This document shows, one piece after another, positions 33,431 through 41,808 of a DNA stretch of 64,000 nt. Where the stretch lies: the NCBI GenBank assembly GCA_001655195.1, contig LPNY01000139.1:31424-95423 (forward strand), written 5' to 3'. The position numbers were made by a program, and so were the translations under genes. Every line of letters starts with the position of its first letter. Within the stretch, counting starts at the first letter, position 1. The notes below the pieces were generated by a model. The model was not told the origin of the DNA. It worked only from the letters and a program-made list of their open reading frames with translations, and ran no database searches. The stretch is from Arcobacter sp. EP1 (GTDB lineage Bacteria > Campylobacterota > Campylobacteria > Campylobacterales > Arcobacteraceae).

Positions 33431-36412
33431 GTGCAAAATATTTACGACTTTCTAAACAACAAACTTACTACAAAAAATGATTGCGAACTTTTAATAGTAA
33501 GTGATGATAAACAAGCTCAAGAAGCATCTGATATAGCAAACTTTAAAGGTTACAAAGCATTTATGCTTTCAGATTTCAGGGCAAACTTTGGGGATGATTT
33601 ACTCTCATTTTCTGAAGAGTTACAACAAATCACCAAAGAGTTAAATGCTTACTACTCTTATAAAAAACAGAATAAACTTTTAATCGTTCCTTTGCGAACA
33701 GCATCATTTCCTATGCCAAAAGCACAATGCTTTGATAGTTTTAACATTGAGTTTGCAAGTACGGTCAATATTGAAGAACTCAAATCAAAACTTTACAACT
33801 GGGGATACTATTTTGTTGATATTGTAACCAGTGAAGGGGAAGTTTCTATTCGTGGAGATATCATTGATATTTGTCCATTAGGAAGTGAAACTGGTTTTAG
33901 AGTGAGTATGTTTGATGATGAGGTTGAAAGTATCAGGAAGTTTGATATTGAAGACCAAAAGTCTTTTAAAGAAGAGATTGAGCAGTTTGCTATTACTCCT
34001 GCATTTTTAGCCCTATCTCAAGAGGACTTTGAAAATATTAATGAAGAGGTTGAAAGCATTGAAACCGACGCATTTATCAAAGATATTCATTCGTTGGGAT
34101 TTTGGTATTTAAATGATTTAGGGGAATATTTACCCCAAGTTTTAAATTCATATGTAACTTTAGAAGCGTTAGACGAAATTGAAGAAGCTTATATCTTTGA
34201 TGCTAAACGACTCACCAAAGAGAAGTTTTTAACCCTACCACAAGTTAAAAAATCACAAAACTATAATCCAATAGAACCTGCAAATGTCAAAGAGTTTTTA
34301 ACCTTTCATGAGGGTAAAAAGTTCACAATTATTTCAAGCAGTGAAGCCAAAGTCAAAGCCTATGATTTAGACTTGACTTCTAAAAATATCAACTACTGTT
34401 TTGAAAACTATATTATCAACCTTGTTTCCAATGATGAAGTGATAATTTCTTTAAATAAAGAGATAAAAAAGAAACGTAAAAAGAGAGTTCGTCTAGTTTT
34501 AGACGAACTTAAACCTGGTGATTTTGTCGTACATGAGACTCATGGTATTGGTCAGTTTGATGCTATAGAACCCGTTGTGGTTATGGGTGCAAAACGGGAC
34601 TTTGTGATTATTAAATATGCAGGAGAAGATAAACTTTTATTGCCTGTTGAAAATATTGACTTAATAGACCGATACGTTGCTGATGGAAGTTCTTATGCAG
34701 TCGTTGACAAGTTAGGTAAAGGCTCATTTGCCAAACTCAAAGAGAAAGTCAAAGATAAACTTTTTGCCATAGCAAATGATATTATCAAAATAGCAGCAGC
34801 AAGGGAACTTGTCAATGGAATTAAAATCAATACCAACAAAGAACAAGTCAATCAATTCAAACTAAGTGCTGGATTTGATTATACCAAAGACCAAGACCGA
34901 AGTGTCAAAGAGATTTTTAGCGATTTAAGCTCAGGTCGAGTTATGGATAGACTACTTAGTGGAGATGTTGGTTTTGGTAAAACAGAAGTAGCCATGAATG
35001 CTATGTTAGCAACAATTTTAGATGGACATCAAGCAATCTTTGTGTGTCCTACTACCTTATTAGCTACCCAACACTATCACGGTATCTTTAAACGTTTTGA
35101 ATCATATGGAATCAAAATGGCAAAACTTGATGGAAAAACCACAGCTAAAGAGAAAACCCATATTAAAAAAGGCTTGGAAAGTGGCGAAATCCAACTGGTT
35201 ATTGGAACCCATGCCCTTTTAGGGGTCAAAACAAATAACTTAGCTTTAGTAATCATTGATGAAGAACACAAGTTTGGAGTAAAACAAAAAGAGAAACTAA
35301 AAGAGTTACGAGAAGATGTCCATATTTTCTCCATGAGTGCAACCCCAATTCCAAGAACACTTAACTTAGCACTGTCAAAACTAAAAGGGATGAGTTCATT
35401 ATTAACGCCTCCAAGTGAACGATTGGGAGTAAGAACCTATGTAAAAGAGTACAGTGAAAAACTCATCAAAGAGGTAGTTTTAAGAGAAAAAAGACGTGGG
35501 GGACAACTGTTTTATGTGCATAATAACATCGCTTCAATGGAAGCCAAAAAAGCAGATATCGAAGCAATCCTACCCAATATTAAAATAGAAATCATCCACT
35601 CAAAAATCACGCCAGCAAAAAGTGAAAAAATCCTAGAGCAGTTTAACGATGGCGAGTTTGATATTTTATTAGCTACCTCAATCGTAGAATCAGGACTGCA
35701 CCTACCAAGTGCTAACTCAATCATCATTGATGGAGCAGATCGATTTGGTATTGCAGACCTGCATCAACTTCGAGGTCGAGTAGGACGAGGAAGTAAAGAG
35801 GGATTCTGTTATTTTGTAGTTGAAGATAAAAAACAAATCACCGCAGATGCTATCAAACGACTAGTTGCTTTAGAGTCAAACTCATACTTAGGGAGTGGTA
35901 CCGCACTTGCTCACCAAGATTTAGAAATCAGAGGTGGAGGAAATATCATCGGGGAAGCACAAAGTGGACATATCAAACAAATAGGGTATGGTTTATACCT
36001 AAAAATGTTAGAAGATGCTCTGGCAAGTTTAAGTGGTGAAACTAAAGAAGAGAAACAAACTGTTGATATAAAATTAGCAATTTCAGCCTACATCAGTAGT
36101 GATTACATCGCAGAAGATAGAGTGCGACTAGAACTTTACCGACGTCTAAGTAAATCAACTGATAAACAAGAAGTCTTTGTCATAGAAGAAGAGATGGAAG
36201 ATAGGTTTGGTAAACCTGATACTCCAACACGTCAATTTATCGACCTAATTATGATAAAGATTTTAGGATTACAAAAAGGGATTAAAACTATTAGTTCTTA
36301 TGAGATGAATGTTACGTTTGCTGATATGAAAGAGGCGAAGGTTACGATTAAGAGTCCTAGTAAAGATGATGATGATATTATTGCGACGACGTTGAAGTAT
36401 TTAAGAAAGTGA
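33431..36412 (+). CDS. mfd: Transcription-repair coupling factor Mfd
   Basis: Mfd pushes stalled RNA polymerase off DNA lesions and recruits UvrA. The 993-residue protein starts with GTG. It has the N-terminal UvrB-like region (about 1-330, shortened relative to E. coli's 1148 residues), and the RNA polymerase interaction domain (about 355-430, ELKPGDFVVHETHGIGQF). The RecG-like helicase core follows, with Walker A LSGDVGFGKTEVA, DEEH box (IIDEEHKFG), SMSATPIPRTL and the QLRGRVGRG motif. A C-terminal TRCF domain (about 860-960) completes it. Confidence 0.97.
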   Translation: MQNIYDFLNNKLTTKNDCELLIVSDDKQAQEASDIANFKGYKAFMLSDFRANFGDDLLSFSEELQQITKELNAYYSYKKQNKLLIVPLRTASFPMPKAQCFDSFNIEFASTVNIEELKSKLYNWGYYFVDIVTSEGEVSIRGDIIDICPLGSETGFRVSMFDDEVESIRKFDIEDQKSFKEEIEQFAITPAFLALSQEDFENINEEVESIETDAFIKDIHSLGFWYLNDLGEYLPQVLNSYVTLEALDEIEEAYIFDAKRLTKEKFLTLPQVKKSQNYNPIEPANVKEFLTFHEGKKFTIISSSEAKVKAYDLDLTSKNINYCFENYIINLVSNDEVIISLNKEIKKKRKKRVRLVLDELKPGDFVVHETHGIGQFDAIEPVVVMGAKRDFVIIKYAGEDKLLLPVENIDLIDRYVADGSSYAVVDKLGKGSFAKLKEKVKDKLFAIANDIIKIAAARELVNGIKINTNKEQVNQFKLSAGFDYTKDQDRSVKEIFSDLSSGRVMDRLLSGDVGFGKTEVAMNAMLATILDGHQAIFVCPTTLLATQHYHGIFKRFESYGIKMAKLDGKTTAKEKTHIKKGLESGEIQLVIGTHALLGVKTNNLALVIIDEEHKFGVKQKEKLKELREDVHIFSMSATPIPRTLNLALSKLKGMSSLLTPPSERLGVRTYVKEYSEKLIKEVVLREKRRGGQLFYVHNNIASMEAKKADIEAILPNIKIEIIHSKITPAKSEKILEQFNDGEFDILLATSIVESGLHLPSANSIIIDGADRFGIADLHQLRGRVGRGSKEGFCYFVVEDKKQITADAIKRLVALESNSYLGSGTALAHQDLEIRGGGNIIGEAQSGHIKQIGYGLYLKMLEDALASLSGETKEEKQTVDIKLAISAYISSDYIAEDRVRLELYRRLSKSTDKQEVFVIEEEMEDRFGKPDTPTRQFIDLIMIKILGLQKGIKTISSYEMNVTFADMKEAKVTIKSPSKDDDDIIATTLKYLRK

Positions 36413-36439
36413 AAAATTATAACTTTTACGAAGTTTTAA

Positions 36440-38458
36440 CTATTTATAGTTTAATACATTTGAAATTCTCATAGAATCTATATCATTTTTTAAAACAACA
36501 GTATTTTGAACGTCAGGATGGTTTACAGGGAGAGACTTTCTAAAGATATTATCTGCTTTATTTATTGCAATTGATGCATCAGTTACTTGTCCGTTAATCA
36601 TGTACAGCTGAGCAATATTTGCATATGATGTTGCTAAGGATGGATGACTACTATATATATTTTCTTGTATATTTAATGCTTTTTTTAAATATTTTAATGC
36701 CTGTGGTAAGTTTTCTAATGATCGATAAATACCTGAAATATTATTGTAAGATATTGCTAAATCGGGGTGTTTATTATTTAAAATATTCTCATAAAGTCGT
36801 AGAGCCTTTTTTTGATATGTTAGTGCTTTTTTGAATATTTTTAAATCATTATATATTAAAGATAAATTATTGTAAGACTGTCCAATTGCGGGATGTTTAT
36901 TATCTAGAATGATTTTTCTAATATTTAAAGCTTTTTTTTGAAAGCATAATGATTCATCAAGCTTATTAAGCTTTTGAAGTATTAATGACATATCATTATA
37001 AGCTGTAGCTAGATTAGGCGTTGGAGTATGAGAGTTCTTTTCAAGAATGGTAATACATTTAGTTCCATATTTAAAAGCAGTTGGTAAGTCACCAAAATCA
37101 TAGTATGTAATTGCAAGATTACCATAGTTTAATGCAATATCTGAACTTTCATCAGAATGTTTTTCTCTTATATATATAGCTTTTTCTTGATATTTGATTG
37201 CTTCATTTAAATTTCCCATTAGACGATAGTTACCAGCTAAATTGTTATAAGTCGTAGCTATTTCTGAACTATCCTCTCCAAAAGTCCCTTTTATGATATC
37301 GATAGAGAGCAATAGATATTTTAAAGAGTTCTTATAGTTTCCATTTGTACTAAATACAAGTGCTAAATTATGCATAAGCTCTGATAACCGTATAGAGGAT
37401 TGATTAGAAAAGCTATTTATAATAGAAGTTGCAAATGGAATATAATCAATGGCATTCAATGGATTTATTTTTAGATGATAGTAGATAATGGTATTAAAAT
37501 ACTGAATTGTCTTTTCACAATCATTTTCACTATTTGGATGATGGATATGTAAAAATTCTTTTATAATCTGATGTAATTTAAATGATTTATTATTTTGAAT
37601 TAACCATCCTGTTTTACATAAAGTCACAAGATTTTCATCAAACTTTTCAATATCTTTATCTTCAATAACTAAAAAGTCTTTTAAATATTCAAAGCTTATT
37701 TCAATAGAAGGAAAAAGAGATAATTGTTTTAATAGTAAGATTTCACTTTCTTCAAGGGTATCGAGTTTAAAAAGTTCATTTAAATAAGTATCAAATGTTT
37801 TTTTCTCATAATTGTTTTTTATAGTTTCAAACTCACCATTTTCAAACTTTTTTTCTAGTTTTTCTATTGTTAAAATATTTGATTTTGCCAAGGTTTTTGC
37901 CGTTAGTTCTATAAACAAAGTATGATAATCTAAATACTCTAAAATGTCATCAATATTTTTTTCTGTTTTATAATACTTCAAAAAAAGTTCTTTGGCTTCC
38001 TCATAGGGAAGTTGTTCAACTTTATGAATAAATTGTGTATCGAATTCAGTTCGTGAAGTAATAAGTAGTTCAAAATTTGTTTGTAAGTCTTTGATGAGTT
38101 CAAACTCTTCATCAGTTTTTATATCATCAATAACTAAAAGGTTTTTACCTTCTTGATTTTGCAAATAAATAATGAGTTCTTGAAATTGTTCATCAGGAGT
38201 TGTTCCTTTTAAATCAAACTTTGTTTTAAAGGCAGTGATAAAGGACTCTTGAATATTATTGTTATACTCTATAAAGGCTATGTAGTTATATACTTTAGCG
38301 TAACGATTTAAATATTCAATTGCTAAGGTAGTTTTTCCAATACCTCCAATACCATTAAGTAAAAGGAGTTGTTTATCTTTATCTAAACTATCATGTATTA
38401 ATTTAATCTCATCTTCTCGTCCTACGAAGAGGTTATTAGTTGGAAGATGAGTTAGAGC
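36440..38458 (-). CDS. STAND (NB-ARC-like) NTPase with TPR repeats; reached by -1 frameshift from the upstream frame
   Basis: The frame from 38458 encodes 672 residues: FVGREDEI, P-loop GIGGIGKTT (fusion residues 165-173), Walker B KNLLVIDDI, an NB-ARC sensor-like LLITSRTEFD, and EEAKELFLKYY. A helical region then leads to about seven kinesin-light-chain-type 42-residue TPRs (for example ALNYGNLAITYYDFGDLPTAFKYG). STAND proteins of this build act as ligand-triggered, oligomerising switches, and many bacterial ones are anti-phage sensors. No ATG, GTG or TTG occurs before the P-loop in this frame; a TTG at 38164 lies after it. Expression is therefore expected as a fusion with the 130-residue frame upstream (about 801 residues in total). 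The alternative is a frameshifted pseudogene, but the rest of the frame is intact. Confidence 0.85.
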   Translation of the reverse strand, partial: ALTHLPTNNLFVGREDEIKLIHDSLDKDKQLLLLNGIGGIGKTTLAIEYLNRYAKVYNYIAFIEYNNNIQESFITAFKTKFDLKGTTPDEQFQELIIYLQNQEGKNLLVIDDIKTDEEFELIKDLQTNFELLITSRTEFDTQFIHKVEQLPYEEAKELFLKYYKTEKNIDDILEYLDYHTLFIELTAKTLAKSNILTIEKLEKKFENGEFETIKNNYEKKTFDTYLNELFKLDTLEESEILLLKQLSLFPSIEISFEYLKDFLVIEDKDIEKFDENLVTLCKTGWLIQNNKSFKLHQIIKEFLHIHHPNSENDCEKTIQYFNTIIYYHLKINPLNAIDYIPFATSIINSFSNQSSIRLSELMHNLALVFSTNGNYKNSLKYLLLSIDIIKGTFGEDSSEIATTYNNLAGNYRLMGNLNEAIKYQEKAIYIREKHSDESSDIALNYGNLAITYYDFGDLPTAFKYGTKCITILEKNSHTPTPNLATAYNDMSLILQKLNKLDESLCFQKKALNIRKIILDNKHPAIGQSYNNLSLIYNDLKIFKKALTYQKKALRLYENILNNKHPDLAISYNNISGIYRSLENLPQALKYLKKALNIQENIYSSHPSLATSYANIAQLYMINGQVTDASIAINKADNIFRKSLPVNHPDVQNTVVLKNDIDSMRISNVLNYK

Positions 38459-38464
38459 TTTTTT
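38408..38464 (-). promoter_or_regulatory. Candidate programmed -1 ribosomal frameshift site
   Basis: On the minus strand the slippery heptamer A AAA AAG (38464-38458) lies in the zero frame as TTA AAA AAG. A six-base spacer CTCTAA (38457-38452) containing the zero-frame stop codon follows. Then comes a perfect 9-bp stem: CTCATCTTC (38451-38443) pairs with GAAGATGAG (38416-38408). Slipping back one base on AAA AAG continues as GCT CTA ACT into the STAND frame. Heptamer, spacer length and stem match the dnaX-type arrangement. A purine-rich AGAAGAA lies just upstream but is a weak Shine-Dalgarno-like stimulator. Confidence 0.78.
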
Positions 38465-38844
38465 AAAATTTCTTCTGGTGTGGCTTGATAGTTATTTACT
38501 TGTTTTTCAATCTTATCTCGACCAATTTCATCGCCATGAACTTCTTTATCTCCTACAGTGATATTGCCACTTCCATTATGTGTAATATTATTTTGAGTTT
38601 GATATTTATTAACAATTTTTTGTGTATTAGGTGCTTTTGTTTCAAAGAACTTTTCTAGGTTTTCTTTTGAACTAAAATCATTTTCTGTTGTTACCTCTAA
38701 ATCTTGTGCAATAAGTTGATGTTCTTCTTCTGTTAGAACATAATCTTTTAAAGCAACTTTAACACATGTTTCGTATTCAGTAACACCCATTTTAAAAATA
38801 TCATAGATTAATCCACCTGCTATTGATGCACTTACTAAATCCAT
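38452..38844 (-). CDS. N-terminal (effector-associated-like) domain of the STAND protein; separate short product when no frameshift occurs
   Basis: The 130-residue frame has a strong ribosome-binding site (AAGGGGAAGAG) before its ATG. It begins MDLVSASIAGGLIYDIFKMG, a short hydrophobic, possibly membrane-seeking helix, followed by a helical segment (EEEHQLIAQDLE). The C-terminal part is a polar linker with NITHNGSGNITVGDKEVHGDEIGRDKIEKQ, a Gly-Asp-rich pattern often seen between effector domains and STAND NTPases. It ends LKKL-stop two codons after the slippery heptamer. If read without shifting it yields only this domain; with the -1 shift it forms the N-terminus of the 801-residue fusion. 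The operator-like motif at 38892-38910 lies upstream. Confidence 0.75.
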   Translation of the reverse strand: MDLVSASIAGGLIYDIFKMGVTEYETCVKVALKDYVLTEEEHQLIAQDLEVTTENDFSSKENLEKFFETKAPNTQKIVNKYQTQNNITHNGSGNITVGDKEVHGDEIGRDKIEKQVNNYQATPEEILKKL

Positions 38845-38891
38845 TCTCTTCCCCTTAGTTAATAATAATTTTATATATTTTAACTAAATAG

Positions 38892-38910
38892 CGTCACAGT
38901 TACCGTCACA
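38892..38910 (-). promoter_or_regulatory. Direct-repeat operator-like motif shared with the gene at 20760
   Basis: Read on the minus strand, TGTGACGGTAACTGTGACG contains two TGTGAC copies 12 bp apart and differs at only two of 19 positions from the motif at 20697-20715. It lies 47 bp before the ATG at 38844. An AT-rich stretch containing TATAAA-like -10 sequences sits between them. Confidence 0.65.
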
Positions 38911-39108
38911 GATTTATTTTTATTATGAAATTTTATTTATTCTCTTTATAACTTGCTTTCAAAGAATTTTTATTAGCACAGCACGGCTTCGCTATTAGGT
39001 TAATATGTAGATTGTTGTAATTGATTCCCTTTTTGAAGAACATCACTTGAGTTTTGTTGGATATGGCACCAGTTGGTGGCTAATGGTATTTAAATAAGAC
39101 AATGTCAT

Positions 39109-39340
39109 TATTCCTCTCTTTGTTAACCTCTGCAAGCGCCGAACGGAGAGTTTTTTATTTCGGAAAAAGCTGAGGACTGTTTGAGGAGAAAAAAGTGCTT
39201 TGATGCACTTTTTCGACGAGTTCCGCAAGCTAGGAATATAAAACTTGTAGTGAGGGAACCCATGGCGCTGAAGCCGTTGACGCTTTTGGTTACTTTTACG
39301 CTAAAAGTTACATAGAGTGAAGAGGTAATCCTCTTTGCGA
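39109..39340 (+). repeat. Structured intergenic element, copy B
   Basis: This makes up about half of the 543-bp gap between the STAND gene and pheA. Its order matches copy A: an outer pairing TATTCCT (39109-39115) with AGGAATA (39232-39238), and hairpin CCGAA/TTCGG (39139-39163). Next is ACTGTTTGAG, then hairpin AAAAAGTGC/GCACTTTTT (39190-39213), then CGAGTTCCGCA, and lastly AAGAGG-TAAT-CCTCTT (39320-39335) plus TGCGAT. Stem bases differ from copy A while pairing is kept. Positions 38911-39108 hold no recognisable gene; the stretch may include decayed sequence. Confidence 0.65.
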
Positions 39341-39387
39341 TATCAAGCCCAAGTATATAAATAATATTAGATTAAAACTAACAAATT

Positions 39388-40248
39388 TTACTTATTATAA
39401 GACTTCATTTTATCTCGATACTCATGCCTTCGATAGACACCCAAATTTTTTACATCCTTAGCAAAAAAATCCAACTCTTCCAAAGCTAATTGAAGTTTTT
39501 TTTCACTCGTATGCCCATCAATATCAATATGAAACTGAGTTGCTTTCATACTCCCTGGTATTGAGTAACTCTCTAGTTTGATAAGGTTAACACCATTGGT
39601 TGCAAAACCTCCAAGGGTTTTGTATAGTGATGAGGGAATATCTCTTACTTTGAAAACGAGTGAGGTGATGTAGGATTCATCTTTGTTATATTCTGGAATT
39701 TTATTCTCTTTTGATAAAATTAAAAACCGTGTGGTATTTCCGTGATGATCTCCAAAGTCATTGTCTAAAATATCTAAATCATACAATTGTGCTGATAGAC
39801 TAGATGCAATTGCTCCGTGGCTTTTATCTTGTAATTCTATTAACTCTTTTGCAGAACCAGCAGTATCAAATTTTGCTAGGGCTTCAAGTTTTAGTTTCCC
39901 AATATTTAAATGACATTGTGCCAAAGCTTGTGGATGGGATGAGACATATTTTAACTCTTCAGGCTTAGTACCTTTTAGGGCTAAAAGACAGTGTTTTACT
40001 GGTTCAAAATGTTCACTTCTGATATGTAGTTTCATTTTTGGAATGAGTCGATAAATCTCTTCGACTCGTCCTGCTGTTGAATTCTCCACTGGAATCATGG
40101 CAAGGTCTGCTTCTTCTTGTTCTACTAAATGCATGGCCTCTTGAAAGGTTTCACATGCTATTGAAGCGGCATTTGGAAATACATTTTGACAGGATAGGTG
40201 AGAGTAGGCACCTTCAACCCCTTGGTAAGCAATGACGAGATTTTTCAT
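39388..40248 (-). CDS. pheA: Prephenate dehydratase
   Basis: It converts prephenate to phenylpyruvate in phenylalanine synthesis. The catalytic domain shows AYQGVEGAYSHLSC, MIPVENSTAGRVEE and the TTRFLIL motif in GNTTRFLILSKE. A C-terminal ACT regulatory domain follows (about 195-275) with LYKTLGGFATNGVNLIKLESYSIPG, the phenylalanine-binding ESRP-type region. No chorismate mutase domain is attached. I chose the ATG at 40248, which has AAAGG seven bases upstream; an ATG at 40272 would add eight non-conserved residues and lacks a ribosome-binding site. Confidence 0.93.
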   Translation of the reverse strand: MKNLVIAYQGVEGAYSHLSCQNVFPNAASIACETFQEAMHLVEQEEADLAMIPVENSTAGRVEEIYRLIPKMKLHIRSEHFEPVKHCLLALKGTKPEELKYVSSHPQALAQCHLNIGKLKLEALAKFDTAGSAKELIELQDKSHGAIASSLSAQLYDLDILDNDFGDHHGNTTRFLILSKENKIPEYNKDESYITSLVFKVRDIPSSLYKTLGGFATNGVNLIKLESYSIPGSMKATQFHIDIDGHTSEKKLQLALEELDFFAKDVKNLGVYRRHEYRDKMKSYNK

Positions 40249-40365
40249 TTTAGACCTTTGAAAATTTTGCATATTGTACAGTATGCTTGATTAATCTTGT
40301 TGTCAAATTAACATAAACTACACACTAATAGCATAAAATGTTATATCTAGAAAAGTGGAAAAAAT

Positions 40366-40887
40366 ATGCGACTATTTATACTAACATGTCTAATTCTTTT
40401 TAATTTAAATGCGGTAGGAATTGAAGGGCAAAAAGCTCCAAGTTTTGGCGTTGATACATGGATACAAACCAATGGAAGAGGTTATTTAGATATTGCTGAT
40501 TTTAAAGGGCAAGTTGTTTATTTGTATGGTTTTCAAGCATGGTGTCCGGGGTGTCACTCCCATGGGTTTCCTACGTTGAGTAAACTATCTGAACATTATA
40601 AAGATGATAAAAAGGTTGCTTTTGTTGCAGTACAAACAGTCTTTGAAGGTTATTTTTACAACACCATAAGTGCTGCTAAAAAAATTATTGACAAATATAA
40701 ATTAACCATGCCAGTTGGACAAAGTGGTCTGAACCATCAACGTTCACAACTCATGAAAAACTATAAAACAGGGGGAACCCCTTGGGTTATCATCATTGAC
40801 AAAAAAGGTATCGTTCGATTTAACGCTTTTGGTGCAGACACTGAGTATTTAGTGGCATTAATTGATATGTTAAAAAAGGAGAATTAA
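40366..40887 (+). CDS. Periplasmic TlpA-like thiol:disulfide oxidoreductase
   Basis: A 173-residue protein with a signal peptide (about 1-16) and a TlpA/ResA-like thioredoxin fold. The redox motif is WCPGC (Cys60, Cys63), preceded by GQKAPSFGVDTW, and the cis-proline loop is in GTPWVIIIDKKG. It should act as a periplasmic thiol reductase or oxidase, for example in cytochrome c maturation or protein folding. It is monocistronic with its own strong terminator. Confidence 0.88.
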   Translation: MRLFILTCLILFNLNAVGIEGQKAPSFGVDTWIQTNGRGYLDIADFKGQVVYLYGFQAWCPGCHSHGFPTLSKLSEHYKDDKKVAFVAVQTVFEGYFYNTISAAKKIIDKYKLTMPVGQSGLNHQRSQLMKNYKTGGTPWVIIIDKKGIVRFNAFGADTEYLVALIDMLKKEN

Positions 40888-40912
40888 GAGAGGTCTCTTA
40901 ATTCTCCTTTTT
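40873..40912. terminator. Strong bidirectional rho-independent terminator
   Basis: A perfect stem of about 19 bp overlaps the stop codon of the thioredoxin-like gene. The left arm starts at 40873 with AAAAAGGAGAATTAAGAGA, the loop is GG, and the right arm ends in CTCC followed by TTTTT. A-run and T-run at the two ends let it act for both this gene and the convergent DUF1566 gene. Confidence 0.9.
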
Positions 40913-40920
40913 AGTAGTTT

Positions 40921-41349
40921 TTATAATTTTTTAACACATCGTACTAAATAAGCATCAGTCATTTTCATACGATTAAAACCACCTGCTTTAAAGTCAATAA
41001 CAAAGGCTTCTTTACTTGTACCATGACCAAAAGTTTTTGTACTCCAGTAGTTACCTGGAATAATATGTTGAAACTCTTTTGATAAAGTTGGGTTATAAAG
41101 TTTTGGGTTAACAATAGAGAAAAGTTCCAAGAAACCTGGAAGTTCCCACCCTTTTACCCCATCAAGTTCTAAGTTTCTACAGTAACTCATTGCATCTTTA
41201 AAGTTAAGTTTGTTTGTTGTTACTGCTTTATTATCTTGCCAAAGGTAATTGGTTTTACTATCTTTGATAATATTATCACTCTCTTGAGTCAATTGTGCAT
41301 TAGCAGTTGAAAGTAGTCCGACAATAATTAGTGCATTTAGTAATCTCAT
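40921..41349 (-). CDS. Secreted DUF1566-domain protein
   Basis: A 142-residue protein with a signal peptide (about 1-18, ending ANA). The DUF1566 (Lcl C-terminal-like) domain contains NYLWQDNKAV, ALSYCRNLELDG-type sequence (here AMSYCRNLELDGVKGWELPGF) and YWSTKTFG, ending in VRCVKKL. Such domains are common in secreted or lipoprotein surface proteins of this phylum with unknown function. It shares a terminator with the convergent TlpA-like gene. Confidence 0.8.
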   Translation of the reverse strand: MRLLNALIIVGLLSTANAQLTQESDNIIKDSKTNYLWQDNKAVTTNKLNFKDAMSYCRNLELDGVKGWELPGFLELFSIVNPKLYNPTLSKEFQHIIPGNYWSTKTFGHGTSKEAFVIDFKAGGFNRMKMTDAYLVRCVKKL

Positions 41350-41487
41350 AAATTATCCTTATAATTATAATTTGATTTAATTATATCAAAAAGTTTTGAA
41401 TAAAAATTGATAAACGTCAGTTTTTGAACAACTTTTTGTTAACAGTTGTTGTGTATAATGACTGCATAAATATAAATAAGGTATTCA

Positions 41488-41799
41488 ATGAAAATATCAA
41501 AACTTAAAGAGAAATCTGAAAATGTTATCAATTTAACAAAAGAGCAGTTTAATAAAGGCTTTAGTCTTGCGCGTATAAAAAGCGAGAGTGTCAAAGATAA
41601 AATCAATCTAAAAATAAGAGAAAAGGCGATTCTTGCAACAAAAGCTAGGTTAGCTGAAAACCACAAAAGTTTTGATGACTTTAGTGATGAAGAGTTAGAA
41701 GCTATTATTGCCGATGAAGAACGTAAAATTATTGATGATTTAAAAACAAAATCCTTGGTTGCTGCTTTGGCAATTTTGGGTTTAGACTTTTTGATTTAG
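41488..41799 (+). CDS. Small lysine-rich protein, unknown function
   Basis: The 103-residue product is helical and strongly charged (KLKEKSENVINLTKEQF...) with an acidic DFSDEELEAIIADEERKIIDD segment. It ends in a short hydrophobic tail (SLVAALAILGLDFLI) that could anchor it weakly in the membrane. A TATAAT box at about 41455 and AAGG upstream support expression. It is followed 9 bp later by a two-helix membrane protein, probably in one operon. No family is recognised. Confidence 0.65.
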   Translation: MKISKLKEKSENVINLTKEQFNKGFSLARIKSESVKDKINLKIREKAILATKARLAENHKSFDDFSDEELEAIIADEERKIIDDLKTKSLVAALAILGLDFLI

Positions 41800-41808
41800 G
41801 ATTGTTAT

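Noticed and set aside
36440-38164. STAND protein starting at the TTG at 38164
   Set aside because: The same frame is open upstream to the slippery site and contains FVGRED and the P-loop GIGGIGKTT. Starting at 38164 would discard the NTPase core.
36440-38844. STAND locus as a simple frameshifted pseudogene
   Set aside because: Both frames are otherwise intact, and the junction has a slippery heptamer, correct spacer and a perfect stem, which random decay would not supply. A single-base sequencing error in the A6 run remains possible and is listed as a refuting test.
39043-39228. 61-codon minus-strand frame in element B
   Set aside because: It spans the hairpins of copy B and has no homologue-like sequence in copy A, so it is probably incidental.
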